Below, piece after piece: positions 54,270 to 61,798 of a stretch of 64,000 nt of DNA. Position 1 is the stretch's first letter. Every line of letters starts with the position of its first letter. Where the stretch lies: positions 82,270-146,269 of the forward strand of contig JAVBLN010000016.1 of the NCBI GenBank assembly GCA_031553495.1, in the 5' to 3' direction. The position numbers and the translations under genes were made by a program. Origin of the DNA: Pinibacter sp031553495. Its GTDB lineage: Bacteria > Bacteroidota > Bacteroidia > Chitinophagales > Chitinophagaceae. The notes beneath the pieces were generated by a model. The model saw nothing but the letters and a program-made list of their open reading frames with translations. It made no database searches and was not told the origin of the DNA.

Positions 54270-54298
54270 AGGTCAGATATCAATCTGATACCCGACCT
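54270..54298 (-). terminator. Intrinsic terminator after the ROK kinase gene
   Basis: On the minus strand AGGTC pairs with GACCT around an inner TATCA-TGATA stem, and TTTTTGTTTT follows. It is about 30 nt past the stop codon. Confidence 0.7.
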
Positions 54299-54325
54299 AT
54301 AATGTCTTACGCTTTTGATAGCTTG

Positions 54326-55294
54326 TTAATCGGCCCACACAAGAGCGCTGGCGCCAAGTATTGCGGCATCAGATTCTTTCAGGTGGCTAACAAGTAATTT
54401 TATCTTATTCTGGAAAATCTTCAACAGGTTGGCTTCCATATGTTCCCTTGTGGGTTTCAATATAAAGTCGCCGGCTTTTGTAAGGCCGCCAAACAAAATA
54501 ATGGCTTCCGGACTTGAGAACATTACCGCGTTGGCTAGTGAAAGTCCAAGAATTTTTCCTGTAAACTCAAACACTTCTTTGGCAATTTTATCGCCTTTCA
54601 AAGCAGCTTCATATACCTTTTTGGAATCAAGTTCTTCTTCAGGCACACTGCGCAGCAAACTGTCTTCGGTGCTGTTGTTCAGCAACTCCAGGGCAGTAAG
54701 CTTAACACCTGTAGCGGAAGCATAAATTTCAAGCGAGCCCTTTTTACCGGTGCCCGGGTGCAAGCGACCATCGGGTATTACGGTAACGTGGCCAAGCTCG
54801 CCGGCAAAGCCATCATGACCGTAAATTAATTGGCCGTTAGCTACAATACCGCTTCCCACACCGGTACCAAGCGTGATCATTATAAAATCTTTCATACCTT
54901 GAGCAGCGCCATACATCATTTCACCTATTGCCGCGGCATTGGCGTCATTGGTAAGTACTACCGGCAATTGAAATTCGTTTTCAAGCAATTTTGCAAAAGG
55001 AATAACTCCTTTCCAAAGCAGGTTTGGCGCATATTCTATATTTCCGGTATAAAAATTTCCGTTTGGAGCGCCTACGCCAATTCCTTTTATTCTTCCAGGC
55101 CCGCCCACTTTGTCGATAAGTTCGCCAAGACCTGCATGAAGATCCTTAATAAAATTCTCAACATGCGAATGCGTTCTCGTTGAAATACTGCTGGAATATA
55201 AAACATTTCCATTGCGATCCACAATGCCAAACTTACTGCTGGTGCCACCTATATCGATTCCAATGGCTAATTGATTTGATGCTGACAAACTCAT
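54326..55294 (-). CDS. ROK-family sugar kinase (glucokinase-like) without zinc cysteines
   Basis: The 322-residue protein has the ROK ATP loop AIGIDIGGTSSKFGIVDRNG, the sugar-binding and catalytic aspartate block VVLTNDANAAAIGEMM, and GTGVGSGIVANGQLIYGHDG with FAGELGHVTVIPDGR. In most ROK kinases the next motif is CxCGxxGCxE, which binds structural zinc. Here the place reads HPGTGKKGSLE, so all three cysteines are gone. It probably phosphorylates glucose at C6. It lies near the hexose transporter and galactokinase genes on the same strand. Confidence 0.88.
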   Translation of the reverse strand: MSLSASNQLAIGIDIGGTSSKFGIVDRNGNVLYSSSISTRTHSHVENFIKDLHAGLGELIDKVGGPGRIKGIGVGAPNGNFYTGNIEYAPNLLWKGVIPFAKLLENEFQLPVVLTNDANAAAIGEMMYGAAQGMKDFIMITLGTGVGSGIVANGQLIYGHDGFAGELGHVTVIPDGRLHPGTGKKGSLEIYASATGVKLTALELLNNSTEDSLLRSVPEEELDSKKVYEAALKGDKIAKEVFEFTGKILGLSLANAVMFSSPEAIILFGGLTKAGDFILKPTREHMEANLLKIFQNKIKLLVSHLKESDAAILGASALVWAD

Positions 55295-55416
55295 AATGAA
55301 CTTGTTAATTGTTTAGAAAAGATTTTGTTTAGTATAGTGAAAATTCAAAAATCAAAAGTCAAAATTCAAAAGAGGAAACATTCCTTATTATACTTTATTC
55401 AGCGTAAAAATGTACA

Positions 55417-55545
55417 GTGATTTTTGTTGGCCGGCGGTATTGCTACTATTAAGCTTCCGTTGTGTCACTCACTTGTACAGTAGTAATTCTATTCTGCAAA
55501 GTGAAGCATTCATGTACAAATTTATACTGCGTAACAGTTTAGTCC
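55417..55545 (+). repeat. Family-R dispersed repeat, copy R21
   Basis: GATTTTTGTTGGCCGGCGGT is followed by ATTGCTACTATTAAGC, then TTCCGTTGTGTCACTCACTT and GTACAGTAGTAATTCTATTC, with the outer flank CAAATTTATACTGCG shared with R15 and R22. It lies in the 317-bp gap 55295-55611. The flanks there also hold ATCAAAAGTCAAAATTC and GAATTTTGACTTTTAACTT runs. Confidence 0.75.
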
Positions 55546-55611
55546 AATGCTTTCAAAACTTTTAACATTGGCATTCTTTTGAATTTTGACTTTTAACTTT
55601 TGACATCTAAT

Positions 55612-56925
55612 TTAATTAACCGGTATATCCCTGTTTACATTCTTCGAACCTATTAATGCATAATACAAAAGGAATATAAAACCGACAACAATAACCCAAT
55701 AGCTGGTAAGATAGCCAACTCCGCCAGTTGCATCTACGATTCCGTTTTGCAATAACGGTAAAATACCACCACCGCAAACAAGTACCATAAATATACCGGA
55801 AGCTTTTTCAGTGTATTTACCCAGGCCTTCTACAGCAAGGTTAAAAATACCACCCCACATTACAGATGTACACAAACCAACGAAAACCAGCAACGCTGCA
55901 TTGATGGGCACACTTGTTAAACCGAATAAGCCAGTGGAATCGTTTTTAAATACCGGAAGATTAACCATTGAAGTTGTTGGAGCAAACATAGCCGCTAAGG
56001 TTAAAACCAAACCTACCAAAGAAGCTACAGTTAACATGGATTTTGCAGATACTTTACTGCCGATTATTCCACCCAACAGCCTGCCTATAAGCATCATCAA
56101 CCAATAAGTAGCCGTTACGGAACCGGCAATGGCTTCCGCATTGCCCGAGCCGCGTAATTGCAAAATATCCAGGTCGGGATTTTGCAGCCATTTGTTCAAT
56201 AAATTAGGAACACCTACTTCCACACCCACATATACAAATATACCTATCGCACCCAAAATAAAGTGACGGAACGATAATGCGCTGTATTGATCGTGTGTTG
56301 TACTAACATGTTGTACTTTTTCGTTTTCCGGAATATTAGTAAGCGCAATAACAACAAATGCAAATGCAAAAATGGCCAAAGCTGCATACATTAATGGGAA
56401 TACATTGCTGATTTGAGCATTCTTAATTCCTTCAGGAATGAGTATACCTGTTAGAATGATAACTGCTGTACCGCAAAGAGAGTTAAAAGAACCGCCAATT
56501 TGTATAAGCTGGTTTCCTTTATTACCACCTCCACCAAGTTTGTTTAACATTGGGTTTACCACAGTGTTCAACAAACACATAGAAAAACCGGCTATAAAAG
56601 CGCCGAGCAGGTATACCCCAAAGCTTCCCATTGATCCTGAAAGTGTTTGGATACCAACACCTATAAAGCCAACGGCAATTGCTATAAGCGCTGTTTTTTT
56701 ATACCCTAACTTTTGAAGAAGATTACCCGCGGGATACCCCATCACAGCATACGCTATGAAGTTGGCAAAAACCCCCAGGGTTCCCATCCAGTTTGGAACT
56801 TTAAACTGAAATTTTAAAATGTCTCCCATTGGAGAAGCCAGGTTTGTCACAAATGAGATCATACCAAAAAGGAAGATCATCACAATGATCGGTAGTAGAT
56901 AATTCTTCTTTTGAGTGGTTGCCAT
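55612..56925 (-). CDS. Sugar MFS transporter, FucP/GluP-type
   Basis: The 437-residue protein has about twelve membrane helices and belongs by sequence pattern to the proton-linked glucose/galactose/fucose permeases. It opens with LPIIVMIFLFGMISFVTNLA, followed by GYPAGNLLQKLGYKKTALIA. AGFSMCLLNTVVNPMLNKLG fits the conserved helix 4 of this family, and GVEVGVPNLLNKW the middle loop. Glucose or galactose is the best substrate guess, given the galactokinase gene 35 bases upstream on the same strand. Confidence 0.87.
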   Translation of the reverse strand: MATTQKKNYLLPIIVMIFLFGMISFVTNLASPMGDILKFQFKVPNWMGTLGVFANFIAYAVMGYPAGNLLQKLGYKKTALIAIAVGFIGVGIQTLSGSMGSFGVYLLGAFIAGFSMCLLNTVVNPMLNKLGGGGNKGNQLIQIGGSFNSLCGTAVIILTGILIPEGIKNAQISNVFPLMYAALAIFAFAFVVIALTNIPENEKVQHVSTTHDQYSALSFRHFILGAIGIFVYVGVEVGVPNLLNKWLQNPDLDILQLRGSGNAEAIAGSVTATYWLMMLIGRLLGGIIGSKVSAKSMLTVASLVGLVLTLAAMFAPTTSMVNLPVFKNDSTGLFGLTSVPINAALLVFVGLCTSVMWGGIFNLAVEGLGKYTEKASGIFMVLVCGGGILPLLQNGIVDATGGVGYLTSYWVIVVGFIFLLYYALIGSKNVNRDIPVN

Positions 56926-56960
56926 AAAAGATAATTTACTATTTTAGTTTTTGAGATTAA

Positions 56961-58106
56961 TTAGTTTAGTTTAGCTCCATCACTGATTACCACATCGTAC
57001 ACTTTAGGTTCGATGTTGAATTTCGCTTTGTAGGCGTCAACCGTGTTTTTTATGAACGCGTCGTGTTTATCGTCGGCCACCAGGTTGATGGTGCACCCGC
57101 CAAAACCGCCGCCCATAATGCGCGAACCAGTTACACCGTTTTCTTTAGCGCAATCGTTCAAGAAGTCAAGTTCTTCACAGCTTACTTCATAAAGTTTGCT
57201 AAGACCTTCGTGTGTTTCGTACATCTTTTTACCAACAGTTTCATAGTCACCTTTGTTCAATGCTTCGCAGGCATCAAGCAAACGTTGTACCTCACCAATA
57301 ACAAATTCGGCTCTCATATAATCTTCTTCGCTTATTTCGCCTTTTACTTCATTAAGCATATCCATATTGGCGTCGCGAAGTAATTCCACTTCGGGGTGAC
57401 GTTTGCGGATAGCTTCAGCGGCTGATTCACAAGACTCACGGCGACGATTATACGGATTGTTTACCAATTCATGTTTTACACAGGAATCAATTAATACCAC
57501 CTTATAACCTTTGGGATCGAATGGTACATATTCATATTCCAGGGAACGGCAATCGAGGCGGATCAAGTGGCCTTCTTTTCCGAAAAGAGAAGCGAACTGA
57601 TCCATAATGCCACATTTTACACCTACATAATTGTGCTCGGTAGACTGGCCGATCTTTGCCAGTTCAAATTTGTTGATACCCAGTTTGAACATATCATTAA
57701 GTGCAAACGCGAATGTACTTTCCAAAGCTGCGGATGAAGAAAGACCTGCACCCAACGGCACATCGCCGTAAAAAGCGGCATCAAACCCTTCCACTTTCTT
57801 TCCGCGTTTTTGAATTTCGCGGGCTACACCGAAAATGTATTTTGCCCAGCCTTCGGCAGGTTTGTCCTCTTCGTTCAATCCGAACTCGCTCATTTGGTTA
57901 TAGTCAACCGAAAATACACGTACTTTATTTGTACCGTTAGGTTTAATTACTGCAACCATTCCTTTGTCAATAGCGCCAGGCAAAACAAAGCCTCCATTAT
58001 AATCTGTATGTTCACCAATCAGGTTTACTCTTCCCGGTGAGCTGTAAACTGCACCTTCCGAACCGAAATGTTTTTGAAAAACTTCTTTTAATAGTACACT
58101 GTTCAT
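56961..58106 (-). CDS. galK: Galactokinase
   Basis: GalK phosphorylates galactose at C1 with ATP in the Leloir pathway. The 381-residue protein belongs to the GHMP kinases: SSPGRVNLIGEHTDYNGGFV is the galactokinase signature near the N terminus, LGAGLSSSAALESTFAFALN the ATP loop, and GGGFGGCTINLV the C-terminal GHMP motif. CGIMDQFASLFGKEG carries the catalytic aspartate. The MFS transporter gene follows at once, so import and phosphorylation are encoded together. galT, galE and galM are not in the window. Confidence 0.95.
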   Translation of the reverse strand: MNSVLLKEVFQKHFGSEGAVYSSPGRVNLIGEHTDYNGGFVLPGAIDKGMVAVIKPNGTNKVRVFSVDYNQMSEFGLNEEDKPAEGWAKYIFGVAREIQKRGKKVEGFDAAFYGDVPLGAGLSSSAALESTFAFALNDMFKLGINKFELAKIGQSTEHNYVGVKCGIMDQFASLFGKEGHLIRLDCRSLEYEYVPFDPKGYKVVLIDSCVKHELVNNPYNRRRESCESAAEAIRKRHPEVELLRDANMDMLNEVKGEISEEDYMRAEFVIGEVQRLLDACEALNKGDYETVGKKMYETHEGLSKLYEVSCEELDFLNDCAKENGVTGSRIMGGGFGGCTINLVADDKHDAFIKNTVDAYKAKFNIEPKVYDVVISDGAKLN

Positions 58107-58871
58107 GTCAGGTATTAATTTATAGGTGTGATATAATTATTTGATTAATTCATTCAGAATTATTTTTTGCCTTTTGATGATTAATTATTTCAGACAAATC
58201 GTATAAACATTGTTTTGGGAAAATTGAAGCTGCGCAAACGATTGCAACATACGAAGAAATATTATTGTAATACCTAACGAGTGATCTTTTTTTCATAATT
58301 CAAGACAATTATCGTTTTTTTAACTTCAATATCGTATAAATACAGGGCTTGGTGCATCCTCACCGAACGACTTTAAGGAATAAAAATAAAACCTTTTGTT
58401 TCAATAAAAAGCAGATTTTTATCAGGGTAAAAAAAAAGTGCGTTTTTGAGTATGAAATAAATTTAACTTCTTAAATTGAAGTCCTAATATCAAATGTACA
58501 AACCTATACTTAAGACCACATCAAAAGATCGTTGTGGACATGAAAAGCAGTGTGTAGATTATTGGCACCTGTTTTGGATGTAGGTGTGCTGTATGACAGT
58601 TGTGCAAAATATATGTATTCAATACTATGTGCAGTATAAATTTGGGCAGGAATGTTTCAACTTGCCGAATAGAATTACTACCGTACAAGTGAGTGACACA
58701 ACAGAAGTTTAATAGTAGTAATACTGTTGGTCCCCCAAAAAAAATATTGCACACTTTCATAGAGCACGAAGTATAACATACTTTTCTAATTTACCATTAG
58801 ATAGCGTATTTGTCTGAACACTTATCTCAAGTCATTTTTCGTATCTGAAAATCATTTATAATTACCAGTGT
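58107..58871. other. Long divergent intergenic region before galK and glgA
   Basis: This 765-bp gap is AT-rich. ATCGTATAAA occurs twice in direct orientation (58198-58207 and 58331-58340), a possible pair of regulator sites upstream of galK. R22 fills its right part. No gene is seen; the 79-codon frame here reads through R22. Confidence 0.55.
58625..58775 (-). repeat. Family-R dispersed repeat, copy R22, with both outer flanks
   Basis: On the minus strand: outer flank TTATACTTCGTGC, then TTTTTTTTGGGGGACCAACA, GTATTACTACTATTAAAC, TTCTGTTGTGTCACTCACTT, GTACGGTAGTAATTCTATTC, and outer flank CCAAATTTATACTGCACAT. Both ends begin TTATACT in direct orientation, which may mark the borders of the longer form. 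Confidence 0.7.
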
Positions 58872-60317
58872 ATGGAAATAATTCATGTATCGGCAGAGTG
58901 TTACCCGGTGGCTAAGGCCGGGGGTTTAGGTGATGTTGTGGGGGCTTTGCCCAAATATCAAACTAAGGCGGGCCATGTGGCTAAAGTGGTGATGCCTATG
59001 TACAGAACAAAATTTTTATTTGATAATACCTGGGAGGTGGTTCATAAAAGCGGTACTTTCATTGGGCATCGCTGGTTCGATTACACTATTATTAAGGAAA
59101 AAGCGAACAAACTGGGATTTGACCTTTACCTGGTGGATATTGCCGGTTTGCTGGATCGCGAGGGTATTTATTCCTATAGTGACGATGTGGAACGGTTTAC
59201 GGCTTTTCAGATTGCTGTGGTGGACTGGATAAGTGTTTGGCGACACAGGCCTGATATGGTGCATGTGCACGACCACCATACCGCACTTATACCTTTTATG
59301 ATGCAGCATTGCTTTGCATACAGGCATTTATCAAAAGTACCTGTAGTATTAACCATTCATAATGCGCAATACCAGGGCTGGATGGGTTGGGATCTTGCCA
59401 ATTATCTTCCTGCCTGGGATTTATGGAAAGGCGGACTGCTGGAATGGGGAGGCATGATCAATCCTTTGGCTTCCGGTATAAAGTGTGCTTGGAAGGTTAC
59501 TACTGTAAGCCCTCATTATTTGCAGGAACTGCGCTTCAGCAGCAACGGCCTTGAAGCCCTGTTTGAGTACGAAAAAGGAAAATGCGTGGGGATATTGAAT
59601 GGTATTGATACTAAAGTGTGGGATCCGGCTAAGGATACTTATCTTGAAAATCATTATGATTTAAAAACATTTGAGGAGGGGAAAAAGGCCAACAAGAAAA
59701 TGTTGTGTGATAAATTCAACCTTGATTTTGAAAAACCTCTTATAGTATTTATTGGTCGCCTGGTGGGCGAAAAAGCCGCCGAATTGCTGCCGGGAGTAAT
59801 AGGTGATTCATTGTATTATTTAGGACAGGAAATGAATTTTCTTGTATTGGGCAATGGAGCATGGTGGATAGAAAGCCAGCTTGAAGGCATGAAAGGCGAG
59901 TGGATGGGATTTTATAATTCCAAAATCGGATACAACGAAAAGCTCAGTCATCAAATGTATGCCGGCGCCGATTTCCTATTAATGCCCAGCAGGGTAGAAC
60001 CATGCGGCCTCAACCAAATGTATGCCATGCGCTATGGAACGATACCTATTGTAAGGGCTACAGGCGGACTAAAAGATACGGTGATAGATTTTGAAGAAAA
60101 GGATGGTTATGGGGTAGTGTTTAGCGACGTAAGTGTGGGAGATGCGACAAAAGCCATTTACAGAGCTTTGAAACTATACAGCGACTCCAAAAAAATGACA
60201 GAGGTCATAAAGAAATTGATGGCATTGGATTTTAGCTGGGATAAGAGTGCACAAAAGTATATTGACTTGTATCAGTCGCTTCAGCCATCAGATGATTTCT
60301 TGGATGAAGTGCTGTGA
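58872..60317 (+). CDS. glgA: Glycogen synthase (GT5)
   Basis: GlgA extends alpha-1,4-glucan chains from ADP-glucose. The 481-residue protein starts MEIIHVSAECYPVAKAGGLG, which holds the KAGGLGD form of the K-x-GG-L sugar-nucleotide motif. HVHDHHTALIPFMMQHCF and VLTIHNAQYQGWMGWDLANY are typical of GT5, as is GILNGIDTKVWDPAKD. The C-terminal domain has VFIGRLVGEKAAELLPGVIG and PSRVEPCGLNQMYAMRYGTI with the catalytic glutamate. It is followed by glgC after 100 bases, so ADP-glucose supply and use are encoded together. The branching enzyme gene is absent here. Confidence 0.93.
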   Translation: MEIIHVSAECYPVAKAGGLGDVVGALPKYQTKAGHVAKVVMPMYRTKFLFDNTWEVVHKSGTFIGHRWFDYTIIKEKANKLGFDLYLVDIAGLLDREGIYSYSDDVERFTAFQIAVVDWISVWRHRPDMVHVHDHHTALIPFMMQHCFAYRHLSKVPVVLTIHNAQYQGWMGWDLANYLPAWDLWKGGLLEWGGMINPLASGIKCAWKVTTVSPHYLQELRFSSNGLEALFEYEKGKCVGILNGIDTKVWDPAKDTYLENHYDLKTFEEGKKANKKMLCDKFNLDFEKPLIVFIGRLVGEKAAELLPGVIGDSLYYLGQEMNFLVLGNGAWWIESQLEGMKGEWMGFYNSKIGYNEKLSHQMYAGADFLLMPSRVEPCGLNQMYAMRYGTIPIVRATGGLKDTVIDFEEKDGYGVVFSDVSVGDATKAIYRALKLYSDSKKMTEVIKKLMALDFSWDKSAQKYIDLYQSLQPSDDFLDEVL

Positions 60318-60417
60318 AAATGAATTTATTAACTTATGAAAATATTACCATGAGAATGGAGTAATTCAATATCTTTTAAAAGGTAAAGAGATTCCTAATT
60401 AAATTTCTAAACTTATA

Positions 60418-61701
60418 ATGCTTAATATGTCAAAACAAATTATGGCCGTGATTCTTGGCGGAGGTGCAGGAACGCGTTTATACCCACTTACTGCAAGTCG
60501 CAGCAAACCGGCTGTACCGATTGCCGGAAAATATCGCCTGGTAGATATCCCCATTTCAAATTGTATTAATTCAAACATTTCCCGCATGTTTGTGCTAACA
60601 CAGTTTAACTCTGCATCCTTAAACAGGCATATTAAAAACACCTACCATTTCAGCGCTTTTAGTACTGCTTTTGTAGATATACTGGCAGCAGAGCAAACAC
60701 CCGATAACATAACGTGGTACCAGGGAACCGCAGATGCTGTTCGCCAAAGCCTGAGGCACCTAGAGCCTTTCGAAAGCGAATATGTGCTGATCCTTTCCGG
60801 CGACCAGTTGTACCAAATGGATTTTACAGAAATGCTGGAGCAACATAAGGAAAACGGTGCGGATATTTCCATAGCTACCATTCCGGTTAACGAACGCGAT
60901 GCCCCTGAGTTTGGAATACTTAAATCCGATGAAAACCGAATTATTACTTCCTTCATCGAAAAGCCCCAAAAGGAACTACTTCCAGAATGGGTAAGCGATA
61001 CCGGCCACATTATGCAAAGCCAGGGAAAACATTACCTTGCTTCAATGGGTATTTATATTTTCAACAGAAAACTGCTTTTCGATTTATTAAGAAACGAAAA
61101 GAAAGACGCCACGGATTTTGGTAAAGAGATCATCCCCGAAAGTATCAACAATTACAAAGTGGTCAGCTACCAGTATGAAGGCTACTGGACAGATATAGGA
61201 AACATACATTCATTTTATGAAGCCAATCTTGGCTTGACAAGTGATTTGCCGGATTTTAATTTATTCGATAACAATAATGCGATTTATACACGTGCCCGCA
61301 TGCTGCCGCCGGCCAAAATAAGCGGTACCACATTAGAAAAAGCGCTGATAGCAGAAGGCTCCATTGTAAATGCCTCACGAGTTGAGCACTGCGTATTGGG
61401 TGTAAGGTCAAGAATTGGTGCTGGCACCACTATTGTGAACTGTTATGTAATGGGAAATGATTATTTCGAAACCATTTCGGAAATGGAACATGCCCGCGCA
61501 AATGGAATTCCTGTAGTAGGTATTGGAACCAGGTGTTATATCAGTAACGCCATTGTTGATAAAAACTGCCGTATTGGTGATGATGTGCGCATTAATGGCG
61601 GCCCACACCTTGCCAATGTTGACGAACAATTGTATGTAGTAAAAGATGGTATTGTAGTTATTAAAAAAGGCGCCATAATACCAAACGGATTTGTTTTGTA
61701 A
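60418..61701 (+). CDS. glgC: Glucose-1-phosphate adenylyltransferase
   Basis: GlgC makes ADP-glucose from glucose 1-phosphate and ATP, the control point of glycogen synthesis. The 427-residue protein has the nucleotidyltransferase motif AVILGGGAGTRLYPLTASRS, SKPAVPIAGKYRLVDIPISN, the WYQGTADAVRQSL block and ILSGDQLYQMD. The C-terminal part is a left-handed beta-helix (GIGTRCYISNAIVDKNCRIG). The start is the ATG at 60418; a second at 60427 (MSKQIMAVILGGG) is also usual. A terminator follows the stop codon. Confidence 0.95.
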   Translation: MLNMSKQIMAVILGGGAGTRLYPLTASRSKPAVPIAGKYRLVDIPISNCINSNISRMFVLTQFNSASLNRHIKNTYHFSAFSTAFVDILAAEQTPDNITWYQGTADAVRQSLRHLEPFESEYVLILSGDQLYQMDFTEMLEQHKENGADISIATIPVNERDAPEFGILKSDENRIITSFIEKPQKELLPEWVSDTGHIMQSQGKHYLASMGIYIFNRKLLFDLLRNEKKDATDFGKEIIPESINNYKVVSYQYEGYWTDIGNIHSFYEANLGLTSDLPDFNLFDNNNAIYTRARMLPPAKISGTTLEKALIAEGSIVNASRVEHCVLGVRSRIGAGTTIVNCYVMGNDYFETISEMEHARANGIPVVGIGTRCYISNAIVDKNCRIGDDVRINGGPHLANVDEQLYVVKDGIVVIKKGAIIPNGFVL

Positions 61702-61724
61702 ATTATATAGTTTTCAGTTTTTGG

Positions 61725-61755
61725 AAAGAGTGGTTTTGTACCACTCTTTTTTTAT
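61725..61755 (+). terminator. Intrinsic terminator after glgC
   Basis: AAAGAGTGGT and ACCACTCTTT form a 10-bp perfect stem with a TTTGT loop and a T-run. It separates glgC from the CRISPR array that starts 14 bases later, and may also stop leftward array transcripts. Confidence 0.85.
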
Positions 61756-61768
61756 GTATGTTGAATAG

Positions 61769-61798
61769 TATTCCAGTTCTAGGTAGTTCGATTAAAAG
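61769..61798 (-). repeat. Degenerate terminal CRISPR repeat
   Basis: Only the last 16 bases (GTAGTTCGATTAAAAG) match the consensus. Eight of the first fourteen differ. Decay at this end is the usual sign of the leader-distal end. Confidence 0.85.
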
